DNA from: Paracoccaceae bacterium
GTDB taxonomy: Bacteria > Pseudomonadota > Alphaproteobacteria > Rhodobacterales > Rhodobacteraceae
Reading direction: 5' to 3'
DNA: 9,649 bases
Assembly (NCBI GenBank): GCA_018647275.1
Contig: JABGTH010000173.1
Location: 1-9,649, forward strand
This document shows positions 1 through 6,503 of this stretch, in pieces. Both the position numbers and the translations under genes were made by a program. The notes below the pieces were generated by a model. That model did not search any database. It had not been told where the DNA came from and saw nothing but the letters and a program-made list of their open reading frames with translations. Position 1 is the stretch's first letter; each line of letters begins with the position of its first letter.

Positions 1-78
1 AGCCAGCCGCAAAAGCAGAAGACAGGCCGACGGCCCCACAACGAACACCGCCAAAAATATAATCACCAAAGGTGTCAT
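1..78 (-). CDS. Small membrane protein downstream of glcE (partial, N-terminal 26 codons)
   Basis: An ATG at 78 overlaps the glcE stop codon (TAATG), and an open frame runs to the left edge. The 26 visible residues begin MTPLVIIFLAVFVVG and continue with a cysteine and a leucine run before an arginine, so they form one strongly hydrophobic membrane-spanning segment or signal anchor. The stop-start overlap implies translational coupling to glcE in the same operon. I do not recognise a family from this fragment. In roseobacters a short hypothetical protein can sit between glcE and glcF, which is the likeliest identity; it does not resemble the iron-sulfur start of GlcF. The reading frame and overlap are seen directly; the rest is inference. 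Confidence 0.5.
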   Translation of the reverse strand, partial: MTPLVIIFLAVFVVGPSACLLLLRLA

Positions 79-1178
79 TACGCGGTCATCAATCCTGTGT
101 TCAAAATGCCCCGCGGATCAAACCGCTGACGCAGTCCTGCGGACAATGCGGCAACGCCCACTGTTTCCGGCTGGAAACGTTGTTGCCCTGTTCCGCGCAC
201 CAAGGTGGCGTGGCCCGAGATGCCTGACAGTTTGGCGCGCACATCACTCCCTTGTTCAGTACGTACCCAGACCAATCCACCTGCCCAATCAAATTGCGCT
301 TCCAACGGATCAATTTCTGCGACAACGGCTGGACCATCTGAGGGTTTTACCGAAATACGCCAAACATCCCCATCTTTGCCATGGAAGTTTTCAACGTCAC
401 GCACAGCAGCCCATGTGTCATCGGCATTTTCTATTACCGCGATCTCGCCGCCAAACTTTGCCAGTGCTTCACGCAATTGCGCGGTGCGATAGGTGACAGA
501 ATCTGTGAACCCCTCAATGCGGATCATCGTTACGCCTGTATCGTCGTTCGGCAGATGCGCAGCACCGCTGACATCGAATGGAGACCCGAGTGCTGCAGCC
601 ATCGCCCCAACCGCATCATTCATCTTCAATCCGTGCACGCACAACGTTGCCTCGGTTTCGGGCATCGGCAGCACCTTTAGGGACAGTTCACTTAGAACCC
701 CTAATGTTCCCCAACTGCCCGACATCAGCTTGACCAAATCATAACCGGTAACGTTCTTCATCACGCGCCCGCCGTTTTTCACGATGGTACCCTGCCCGTC
801 TACAAACCGAACACCCAAGGTAAAATCCCGCGCGGCACCCACTTGGATACGACGAGGGCCGCTGATGTTGCCCGCAACAATACCACCGATTGTCGGTTCG
901 CCCTTTAGACCCAGCAGACCGCGATAATCCATCGGCTCGAACGCCAAACGCTGCCGTTCACCCGCCAACGTGGTTTCGATTTCAGACAGTTCTGTTCCCG
1001 CCTTAACCACAACCGTCAATGCGCCCGGTTCATATAGATCAATCCCCATCAGACCGCTTGTATTCAGCACATCGCCATTGACGCCAACACCGCGGGTTCC
1101 GCCACCTTTGATCGCTATGGGTTCTTTGGCTTGGGCCACGCATTCGGCCAGTTCTTGTTCACTTGTCGGGGTCATCAT
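78..1178 (-). CDS. glcE: Glycolate oxidase subunit GlcE (FAD-binding)
   Basis: This is the second FAD-binding subunit of glycolate oxidase (GlcDEF), which oxidises glycolate to glyoxylate at the membrane. The protein is about 366 residues, normal for GlcE. It is a PCMH-type FAD-binding protein: an N-terminal IKGGGTRG loop (about residues 23-30), TIGGIVAGNISGPRR (about 96-110), and GGRVMKNVTGYDLVKLMSG (about 136-154) followed by GTLGVLSELSLKV, all typical of GlcE. The frame also opens at a TTG (1181), but the ATG at 1178 is preferred because a GGA sits 6 nt before it; a second ATG follows directly at 1175. It lies 30 bp after the glcD stop in the same direction, and its own stop overlaps the start of the next small gene, so it is clearly within the glc operon. 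No damage is visible. Confidence 0.93.
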   Translation of the reverse strand: MMTPTSEQELAECVAQAKEPIAIKGGGTRGVGVNGDVLNTSGLMGIDLYEPGALTVVVKAGTELSEIETTLAGERQRLAFEPMDYRGLLGLKGEPTIGGIVAGNISGPRRIQVGAARDFTLGVRFVDGQGTIVKNGGRVMKNVTGYDLVKLMSGSWGTLGVLSELSLKVLPMPETEATLCVHGLKMNDAVGAMAAALGSPFDVSGAAHLPNDDTGVTMIRIEGFTDSVTYRTAQLREALAKFGGEIAVIENADDTWAAVRDVENFHGKDGDVWRISVKPSDGPAVVAEIDPLEAQFDWAGGLVWVRTEQGSDVRAKLSGISGHATLVRGTGQQRFQPETVGVAALSAGLRQRFDPRGILNTGLMTA

Positions 1179-1211
1179 CAATGTTCCATCGATTGTGTGT
1201 GAGGGACGTTT

Positions 1212-2660
1212 TTATTCAGCAGCAATTTGTTCGGCGCGGCGATCGTGTGAGATCGCCAGCGGAAACACTTTGGCCGCGTTCAACAACCAATGCGGATCAA
1301 ACACGTCTTTGACCGCCAACTGCGCTTCAAGATCTGCGGGAGCATATTGATAAGTCATCAAATCCCGCTTCTCGATCCCAACGCCATGTTCGCCCGTCAA
1401 ACACCCACCTGCATCAACGCAAAGCTTAAGGATTTCTGCACCCATCTCTTCGCACAGCTCCAGATCACCAGGTTTGTTTGCATCGAACAAAATCAATGGG
1501 TGCATGTTCCCATCTCCAGCGTGGAAAACATTCCCTACGGGCAGACCAAACTGGTCGGACAATTCGCCGATACGCCGCAACACCATGGGCAATTCAGAAA
1601 CAGGGATCGTTCCGTCCAGACACATGTAATCGCTGATCTGACCCATAGCACCAAAGGCGCTTTTACGGCCCAACCAAATCGCCGCACTTTCTTCGGTTGA
1701 TTTACTTTCGCGTACTTCAACTGGATTGTGCTGGTTCGCGATTTTCACAATGCGCGCTAATTGGTCGTCGATTTCGGCCTCTGATCCCTCAACCTCAATG
1801 ATCAGCAAAGCCTGACAATCTGGGTACCCCGCCTGTGCGAACTCTTCGCAGGTTTTAATGCACAGCGCATCCATGAATTCGATCGCAACAGGCAGAACGC
1901 CTGCCTTGATGATGTCAGACACGCATGCACCTGCGACCTCATTGTCGTCGAACCCCACCAGTACAGGGCGCGCACCCTCTGGTTTGTGCAAGATCCGCAA
2001 TGTCGCTTCGGTCACGACGCCAAGCTGCCCTTCAGACCCACAGATCAGGCCAAGCAGATCCAGATTGCCAGCATCCAGATGAGCCCCGCCAATTTCGACG
2101 ATTTCACCCGTCACCAGGACCATCGTGACACCCATTAGGTTATTCGTCGTCACGCCGTACTTAAGACAGTGCGCCCCACCCGAGTTCATCGCGATATTAC
2201 CCGCAATCGCACAGGCCAATTGGCTGCTGGGGTCGGGCGCATAAAAAAACCCATCTTCTTCAACCGCGCCTGTAACGCTTAAATTTGTACGGCCCGTTTG
2301 GACGCGAATAAAGCGATCTGGATAGTTTGTTTCGATCACATCGTTCATCCGCGCCACGCCCAAGATCACGCAATCCGCAGTCGGCAACGCACCACCAGCG
2401 AGCGAAGTACCAGAGCCGCGCGGGACAACAGGCACGCCTTCTTCATGGCAAATGCGCAAAACGTCAGAGACCTCTTGGGTTGTGGTGGGCAACACTGCCG
2501 CCATGGGTGGGCAACGATAGGCCGTCAGCGCGTCACATTCATACGCACGCGTTTCAATTTCGTCGTGGATCACAGCATCCATGGGCAACACACCTTGCAG
2601 TCGTTCGACCACACGAGATTTGCATGAGAGAACCGATTGTGAAGGGACAGGCATTTCCAT
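1212..2660 (-). CDS. glcD: Glycolate oxidase subunit GlcD (FAD-linked)
   Basis: This is the catalytic FAD-linked subunit of glycolate oxidase, converting glycolate to glyoxylate together with GlcE and the iron-sulfur subunit GlcF. The 482 residues match the usual GlcD length. Visible signatures in order are the FAD-binding loop VPVVPRGSGTSLAGG (76-90), NSGGAHCLKYGVTTNNLMG (159-177), CGSEGQLGVVTEATL (207-221), and in the C-terminal FAD-oxidase domain HAGDGNMHP (380-388) and TGEHGVGIEKRD (422-433), ending with the conserved NAAKVFP. The ATG at 2660 has a good AAGGA ribosome site 7 nt upstream; a second in-frame ATG two codons later is less well placed. It is the first gene of the operon, and its upstream region carries the promoter and palindrome described separately. 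D-lactate dehydrogenase is a homologous alternative, but the adjacent glcE settles the assignment. Confidence 0.95.
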   Translation of the reverse strand: MEMPVPSQSVLSCKSRVVERLQGVLPMDAVIHDEIETRAYECDALTAYRCPPMAAVLPTTTQEVSDVLRICHEEGVPVVPRGSGTSLAGGALPTADCVILGVARMNDVIETNYPDRFIRVQTGRTNLSVTGAVEEDGFFYAPDPSSQLACAIAGNIAMNSGGAHCLKYGVTTNNLMGVTMVLVTGEIVEIGGAHLDAGNLDLLGLICGSEGQLGVVTEATLRILHKPEGARPVLVGFDDNEVAGACVSDIIKAGVLPVAIEFMDALCIKTCEEFAQAGYPDCQALLIIEVEGSEAEIDDQLARIVKIANQHNPVEVRESKSTEESAAIWLGRKSAFGAMGQISDYMCLDGTIPVSELPMVLRRIGELSDQFGLPVGNVFHAGDGNMHPLILFDANKPGDLELCEEMGAEILKLCVDAGGCLTGEHGVGIEKRDLMTYQYAPADLEAQLAVKDVFDPHWLLNAAKVFPLAISHDRRAEQIAAE

Positions 2661-2680
2661 AGCAGAATCCTTAGCTTAGA

Positions 2681-2709
2681 TAATTTGGTAAAGTAATATT
2701 ACCAATTTA
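2681..2709. promoter_or_regulatory. Palindromic operator candidate between glcD and the DUF599 gene
   Basis: Arms of 11 bp (2681-2691 and 2699-2709) are inverted repeats with one mismatch, around a 7-bp AT-rich centre. The core is TTGGTAA, AGTAATA, TTACCAA. A third half-site-like TTACCGGT follows at 2708-2714. Half-sites of the TTGGT/ACCAA kind are typical of FadR-subfamily GntR regulators such as PdhR, LldR and GlcC, which respond to carboxylic acids including glycolate. The palindrome covers the proposed -10 box of glcD, so a role in regulating glycolate use is plausible. No regulator gene is present in the window, and the 7-bp centre is longer than the usual spacing, so the family assignment is tentative. 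Confidence 0.5.
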
Positions 2710-2721
2710 CCGGTATGGCAA
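2693..2721 (-). promoter_or_regulatory. Candidate sigma70-type promoter of glcD
   Basis: Read on the minus strand, TTGCCA (2721-2716, five of six matches to the -35 consensus) is followed by exactly 17 bp and then TATTAC (2698-2693, four of six matches to the -10 consensus). Transcription would begin near 2686, about 25 nt before the glcD start codon. The -10 box falls inside the palindrome at 2681-2709, the arrangement expected if a repressor binds there. The match and spacing are read from the sequence; promoter activity is inferred. Confidence 0.5.
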
Positions 2722-2750
2722 GTTTCTTTGACACCAGCTAACGTTCAGGC

Positions 2751-3449
2751 ATGACATGGACAGATCGTTTTACACTTTTTTCATCGCTTGATTTTGCAGG
2801 CCTCGCTTTTGTTATTATCAGCTGGGCCATCGTTGGTTGGGTCATTGAAAACCCGCCCACGCATCGACCATCCGTGTCGATGTTGATGGGGCAGTACCGT
2901 CGCGAATGGATGGTTCAAATGACCACCCGACAGCCGCGTATTTTCGATGCGCAAATCATCGGTAGCTTGCGCCAAGGCACCGCATTTTTTGCGTCCACGT
3001 CGATGTTGGCAATTGGCGGTACGCTTGCGTTGGTTGGCAATGGTGAAGAACTAAGCGGCTTTGCCAATGAGCTAACCTTGGGCCAAGATCCCGCATTTGT
3101 TTGGGAGGTCAAGCTGATGGCAATCGCGTTATTTTTGACCAATGCGTTCCTAAAGTTCGTGTGGTCTAACCGCCTGTTTGGATACACCGCCGTTTTGGTT
3201 GCAGCGACCCCAAACGACACAACTGATCCACTTTGTTTACCACGCGCACGTCAAGCTGCCGAGATCGGGATAACTGCCGCGCGTGGTTTTAACCGTGGCC
3301 TGCGCAGCTTGTATTTTGCACTGGCAGCGGCTGCATGGATTGCGGGTGCGGTTCCACTGATTGCGGCAACTCTGTTCACCATCGGCGTTTTATATCGCCG
3401 CGAGTTTGCCTCCCAATCCCGCCTGATTTTGATTGACCCACCATCGTAA
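2751..3449 (+). CDS. DUF599 family membrane protein
   Basis: A 232-residue inner-membrane protein of the DUF599 family, whose function is not known. Hydrophobic segments are visible at about residues 12-32, 77-97, 118-137 and 186-214. Between the first two is a charged cytoplasmic-type stretch, GQYRREWMVQMTTRQPRIFD (47-66), followed by the family-like SLRQGTAFFASTSMLAIGG (72-90). Later conserved-looking elements are KFVWSNRLFGY (135-145) and ARGFNRGLRSLYFALAAAAW (177-196). The ATG at 2751 has only a weak upstream TCAGG. The gene diverges from glcD across 90 bp and is followed 27 bp later by the MAPEG gene in the same direction, so those two are probably co-transcribed. The family assignment comes from recognising the pattern; no function is claimed. 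Confidence 0.82.
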   Translation: MTWTDRFTLFSSLDFAGLAFVIISWAIVGWVIENPPTHRPSVSMLMGQYRREWMVQMTTRQPRIFDAQIIGSLRQGTAFFASTSMLAIGGTLALVGNGEELSGFANELTLGQDPAFVWEVKLMAIALFLTNAFLKFVWSNRLFGYTAVLVAATPNDTTDPLCLPRARQAAEIGITAARGFNRGLRSLYFALAAAAWIAGAVPLIAATLFTIGVLYRREFASQSRLILIDPPS

Positions 3450-3476
3450 TTTAAAACCTTTAAGGACTATTTGAAC

Positions 3477-3875
3477 ATGGATACGATCTCGCTTCCGATC
3501 GCCACCCTACTTACATGTGGACTGGCATTTTTGCTTTTGACCCTCAGCTGGACAGTCATCAAAGGACGCCGGTCTCTGAGCCTTTCAACCGGTGACGGTG
3601 GTGATAGCACGATGGAACGCCGTATCCGTGCCCAAGGAAACCTTGCGGAATATGCCCCTATCTTTATTATCCTGGTTGCATTGGCAGAACTGCAAGGCGG
3701 CAACACGGTTGTTGTCTCAATTTTTGCGTTGGTGTTCTTCGTTGGGCGTCTTGCACATGGTTATGCCTTTGCATTCACCGAGAAAAACATGCAATTGCGA
3801 GTCCGTGGTATGATCGCGACCCTATTCGGGATTTCCGCAGCGTCTTTATATAATTTGGCGTTGCTGATCACCTAA
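3477..3875 (+). CDS. MAPEG family membrane protein
   Basis: A 132-residue integral membrane protein of the MAPEG superfamily (membrane-associated proteins in eicosanoid and glutathione metabolism). Four hydrophobic segments are visible, at about residues 5-28, 58-73, 76-98 and 109-131. After the first is the family signature ERRIRAQGNLAEYAP (47-61), with the Glu/Arg and Asn-x-x-Glu-Tyr residues that in characterised members lie near the glutathione site, and later GRLAHGY (90-96). Bacterial members may act as glutathione transferases or peroxidases, but the substrate here cannot be told. I chose the ATG at 3477, 10 nt after an AAGGA box; the in-frame TTG at 3471 is only 4 nt from that box. 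It follows the DUF599 gene closely and converges with rlmH, whose stop is 16 bp away. Confidence 0.87.
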   Translation: MDTISLPIATLLTCGLAFLLLTLSWTVIKGRRSLSLSTGDGGDSTMERRIRAQGNLAEYAPIFIILVALAELQGGNTVVVSIFALVFFVGRLAHGYAFAFTEKNMQLRVRGMIATLFGISAASLYNLALLIT

Positions 3876-3891
3876 GCGATCCAAGCGTTGC

Positions 3892-4362
3892 TCAAACCCT
3901 GTGGTAGGGCGATCCTGCCAGAATAGATGCTGCGCGGTACAATTGTTCGCTCAGCATCACACGCACCATCATGTGCGGCCACACCATTGCACCAAATGAC
4001 AGCAAGTGATCGGCCTCTGCGCGCAAGGATCGATCAATACCGTCCGCGCCGCCAATAACAAACGCAACATCACCGCGCCCTGCATCCCGCCAGTCGCCCA
4101 ATCGTTTGGCAAACACGGGCGAAGTTTCGACCTTGCCCCGTTCATCTAGGCAGCAAATCACACAGCCCTTGGGCAAGGCACGACGCAGCAATTCAGCCTC
4201 TGCGCCCATTCCTGCGTTTTTGCGATCTTCGACCTCAACAACTTTAACTGGGCCGAGGCCAAGCGCCCGCCCGGTGCGGTCAAATCGTGTAGTGTAATCT
4301 GAAATAAGGTCTGCTTCGGGGCCAGCCCGCAGCCGGCCTACAGCGCAAATATGTAAACGCAT
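3892..4362 (-). CDS. rlmH: 23S rRNA pseudouridine-1915 N3-methyltransferase RlmH
   Basis: RlmH is a SPOUT-class methyltransferase that uses S-adenosylmethionine to methylate N3 of pseudouridine 1915 in helix 69 of 23S rRNA, acting on assembled 70S ribosomes. The 156-residue product has the expected length and all the hallmarks: LDERG (72-76), the SAM-binding glycine-rich FVIGGADG (101-108), and the C-terminal knot region with MVWPHMMVRVMLSEQLYRA (126-144) and PYHR (152-155). The ATG at 4362 matches the usual N-terminus (MRLHICAVG); the frame also opens at a TTG immediately after the rsfS stop, but that would add four atypical residues. It lies 12 bp downstream of rsfS in the same direction, the common pairing of two ribosome-acting genes. 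Confidence 0.95.
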   Translation of the reverse strand: MRLHICAVGRLRAGPEADLISDYTTRFDRTGRALGLGPVKVVEVEDRKNAGMGAEAELLRRALPKGCVICCLDERGKVETSPVFAKRLGDWRDAGRGDVAFVIGGADGIDRSLRAEADHLLSFGAMVWPHMMVRVMLSEQLYRAASILAGSPYHRV

Positions 4363-4374
4363 CCGAACGCGCAA

Positions 4375-4749
4375 TCAGGTGGACTGTTCTGACTCGATGT
4401 CAGCAGGTGACAACTGCCACATCTTTTCCAATTGATAGAACTCACGCACCTCAGGACGGAAGATGTGAACGATGATATCGCCCGTATCAACCAAAACCCA
4501 GTCGCCTGTGTTCTTGCCTTCGATACGTGAGAAGTGACCGAATTCAGTCTTCAAACGCTCAACCAGCTTTTCAGAGATTGCAGAAACTTGACGCGAGGAA
4601 CGACCCGAGCAAACCACCATGTGGTCGCCAATAGCCGTTTTGCCGCGCAGATCGATCTGCACAACGTCTTCAGCTTTGTCATCATCAAGGGATGAAAGGA
4701 CGGCAGCCAACAGCGTGTCGCTTGTCGCTTTAGAGTAAGCAGATGCCAT
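4375..4749 (-). CDS. rsfS: Ribosome silencing factor RsfS
   Basis: RsfS (DUF143, formerly RsfA/YbeB) binds ribosomal protein uL14 on the 50S subunit and blocks joining with 30S, reducing translation during starvation. The 124-residue product shows the family core: EDVVQIDLRGKTAIGDHMVV (27-46), CSGRSSRQVSAISEKLVE (47-64), GDWVLVDTGDIIVHIF (82-97) and REFYQLEKMW (102-111). I chose the ATG at 4749, which has a GGAG box 8 nt upstream; a GTG at 4782 in the same frame lacks a ribosome site and would add residues not typical of the family. The stop is 12 bp before rlmH. The start codon overlaps the stop of a short upstream ORF (TAATG), suggesting coupled translation. nadD, often next to rsfS, is not seen here. 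Confidence 0.94.
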   Translation of the reverse strand: MASAYSKATSDTLLAAVLSSLDDDKAEDVVQIDLRGKTAIGDHMVVCSGRSSRQVSAISEKLVERLKTEFGHFSRIEGKNTGDWVLVDTGDIIVHIFRPEVREFYQLEKMWQLSPADIESEQST

Positions 4750-4805
4750 TAGCGGTACTCCGTCTTGCGTGGCGCTGGCCACGTCTGATTGGATTGACAG
4801 GACAT
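4749..4805 (-). CDS. Candidate 18-codon leader ORF upstream of rsfS
   Basis: An ATG at 4805 opens an 18-codon frame (MSCQSNQTWPAPRKTEYR) ending in a TAA that shares its last A with the rsfS ATG. AGGAGG, the strongest ribosome-binding sequence nearby, lies only 3 nt before this ATG (5 nt if AGGA is taken as the pairing core). The start region can fold: AGGAC and GTCCT (4811-4799, minus strand) pair around an AAT loop containing part of the start codon, and GTGGC/GCCAC (4769-4782) forms a second small stem within the ORF. The peptide resembles no known protein. It may serve only to couple or tune rsfS translation, or be a chance frame in the rsfS leader. The frame and overlap are observed; a function is inference. 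Confidence 0.35.
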   Translation of the reverse strand: MSCQSNQTWPAPRKTEYR

Positions 4806-4933
4806 TGTCCTCCTAGAATCGCGCCATAGACCTACGGCGCTGGGAAATCGTCACTTACCGTCACTTACCTGACAATTCAACAACAGTTCAAGCTTTTGAC
4901 AATCATGCCGCAGTGCAGCGTTGCGATTAAGAC
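4806..4933. other. Intergenic region between mscS remnant and rsfS, with a 10-bp tandem duplication
   Basis: This 128-bp stretch lies upstream of rsfS and downstream of the mscS stop, both on the minus strand. It contains CGTCACTTAC twice in direct tandem (4849-4858 and 4859-4868). The rsfS promoter must be here unless rsfS is read from mscS, but I see no convincing -35/-10 pair. There is no stem with a T-tract that would serve as an intrinsic terminator for mscS. Confidence 0.4.
4849..4868. repeat. Perfect 10-bp tandem direct repeat
   Basis: The decamer CGTCACTTAC occurs twice head to tail upstream of rsfS. Two copies could be a simple slippage duplication or a pair of regulator half-sites on one helical face (10-bp period). 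Nothing further can be said from the sequence. Confidence 0.6.
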
Positions 4934-6253
4934 TCAATCACCACCCTCCTCTAGCATCCGCACTTCGCGTTGAGGGAATGGAATAGAGATATTATTGGCT
5001 TTGAACGCATCCCAAAGCGCTAGATATACCCCACCACGAATATTAGTGAGGCCACCTGTCGGGTCTTTGATCCAGTACCGTAGGGTATAATCTACCGAAC
5101 TGTCACCAAATCCAACGATGTGACATACGGGCCGCTTTGGGTAATCCAGAACACGCTCAACAGTCGTCGCTGCCTCGATCGCTAATTCGCGGACCTTGTG
5201 CGGGTCATCGCTGTAGGCTGTGCCAAAGAATATATCGAGGCGCACATAATCATTGGAATGCGACCAGTTCACCACCTGGTTCGTGATCAGGTCCTCATTC
5301 GGAATTAAGTATTCCTTACCATCCCGCGTGACCACTGACGCATAACGTGCGCCTAAGGTTTGTATCCAACCAAACGTCTCGCCCAATGAAATCACGTCAC
5401 CCGGTTTGATCGACTTGTCGAGCAGGATAATCACACCAGACACCAGGTTCGAGATTACCTTTTGTAAACCAAAACCAAGGCCAACACCAATGGCACCCGT
5501 CAGGATCGCAAGACCAGATAGATCGATCCCAACTGTGTTGATTCCGACAAAAAACGCAAACCCATACAGCGTGATTTGCACAGCCTTGACAGCAAGAACC
5601 TGCATCGACGGGCTGATGTCTTCGTTACGTCGAATTGTTGTCGCTGTCGTCGTAGACCCAATTCGCGCCAAGGTCAGAAGAACACCAATCACCACCAGCG
5701 CGGATATAATCGTCATGATCGAAATGCGAAAATCACCAACCTCAAAGGCAAGGTCGTCAAGGAATTCGCCCACAACTTCGTGCACGTTCAGGCAATAAAG
5801 CGTGGCAAAAATCCACAGGCTCCAGCGTACAATGACCCGCAGTGGTCGGTTGCGTACAAAGCGCGATACGAATGCAATCAGCAGCTATGCTGTCGCAAGC
5901 GTGGCCGCCAACCCAATGAGATAGGAGCGGGATGGCCATGTGGCGCTCTGCATAGCACCCCAAATGACCCAGCCCAGCGCCGAAAACCACACCAGCCCAA
6001 GGCGCTGGCGTATTGGGACTATAATCCGCAGTTGCCATGTCTTCCAGCCATCGCGCGAACGCACCCACGCTTGTAGCCAGCGCCCAGAAAGGTGATGCAT
6101 TCCATAGGAGATCATGATTAGTGCAAAAAGAATTAGAACTTGATACAGTCGCCACCCCGGCATCATCAAGCTTTCGACAAATCGCATTGCATCAGTCAGA
6201 AAGACTTCAAGTTCTTGATAAATCGTCATTTGCGGCAGATTTTCTAGTTCCAT
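4934..6253 (-). pseudogene. MscS family mechanosensitive channel interrupted by an in-frame TAG
   Basis: Read from the ATG at 6253, this is one continuous 439-codon frame for a roseobacter-type small-conductance mechanosensitive channel, broken only by TAG at 5887-5885 (codon 123). The first 122 residues contain two hydrophobic segments (about 35-52 and 84-101) and end ...WPSRSYLIGLAATLATA. The frame then resumes with LLIAFVSRFVRNRPLR in register. The downstream part holds the full MscS core: two membrane segments, the pore helix with TGAIGVGLGFGLQKVISNLVSG (251-272), LLDKSIKPGDVI (277-288), then the beta domain with DGKEYLIPNEDLITNQVVNWS and the C-terminal alpha/beta domain ending IPFPQREVR. 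Related proteins, as I recall them, have Trp at the stop position, so a TGG to TAG change is the simplest explanation. A GTG at 5785 could allow reinitiation but lacks a ribosome site. A sequencing error is possible. Confidence 0.85.
5885..5887 (-). other. In-frame amber codon in the mscS gene
   Basis: The plus-strand CTA at 5885-5887 reads as TAG at codon 123 of the channel gene. Both flanks are open in the same frame: 122 codons before and 316 after, with no other stop or frameshift. The residue context (LATA, stop, LLIAF) lies in a membrane segment where a Trp is expected. Confidence 0.9.
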
Positions 6254-6503
6254 GTTCAATCTTCACATGCGCCATCTCAACACGCAATATCCGTAGATCT
6301 GTGCACGCCCTTGCGAGACATAGCCAAGCCCTGTATCTGACCCCCATGACATGGCTAATGAGCATTGGGCTTTTTGACATATGCGACCGCACCCGATTGG
6401 GTGAACGGTTCTTTGGGGCGACCCATACCGTGCTGGCACGACTGTAAACCCGCGCCCGCCCAATAAGCCTAGAAATTCAAACCAACCAAAGGGAGAGGAC
6501 CAT
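6254..6503. other. Divergent intergenic region between mscS and leuC
   Basis: These 250 bp separate the mscS start (minus) from leuC (plus) and must hold the leuCD promoter. A TTGACA occurs at 6374-6379, but nothing resembling a -10 box lies 16-18 bp beyond it. A 5-bp stem with a 4-nt loop (CACCC/GGGTG, 6390-6403) lacks a T-tract. A possible small ORF (6346-6447) is listed separately. A strong purine-rich ribosome site, GGGAGAGGA (6491-6499), precedes the leuC ATG. No RNA gene or riboswitch is recognised. Confidence 0.4.
6346..6447 (+). CDS. Doubtful 33-codon small ORF upstream of leuC
   Basis: An ATG at 6346 (alternative ATG at 6358) opens a 33-codon frame ending in TAA at 6445-6447, 56 bp before leuC. 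The predicted peptide begins MTWLMSIGLFDICDRT and ends RFFGATHTVLARL, an amphipathic and protein-like composition. There is no ribosome-binding sequence before either ATG, and the frame stays open far upstream on the strand opposite mscS, so it may be chance. It is not a run of leucine codons of the kind seen in leu attenuator leaders. I do not recognise a family. Confidence 0.2.
   Translation: MTWLMSIGLFDICDRTRLGERFFGATHTVLARL

Noticed and set aside
146..496. Plus-strand open frames opposite glcE and glcD
   Set aside because: They lie opposite well-supported genes and have the composition of shadow frames.
2728..2733. TTGACA on the plus strand just before the DUF599 gene
   Set aside because: It lies 17 bp before the start codon, so its -10 box would fall on the ATG itself; it cannot drive this gene unless the true start is further downstream, and the N-terminus looks correct as called.
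4749..4782. GTG start at 4782 extending RsfS by 11 residues
   Set aside because: There is no ribosome site before the GTG, the extra residues are not typical of the family, and the ATG at 4749 has GGAG at good spacing.
5576..6076. 166-codon plus-strand open frame opposite mscS
   Set aside because: It is antisense to the clearly recognisable channel gene, has no ribosome site, and its peptide is rich in Arg/Asn/Pro without domain features.
6374..6379. TTGACA upstream of leuC
   Set aside because: The sequence 16-18 bp downstream (GATTGGGT) has no resemblance to a -10 box, so I do not call a promoter.
6390..6403. CACCC/GGGTG stem as a terminator
   Set aside because: Only 5 bp of stem and no T-tract on either strand; too weak to call.
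6434..6440. TGGCACG, a perfect sigma54 -24 element, 64 bp before leuC
   Set aside because: The required GC-containing -12 element is missing; the sequence at the correct spacing is TAAA, so this is not a sigma54 promoter.
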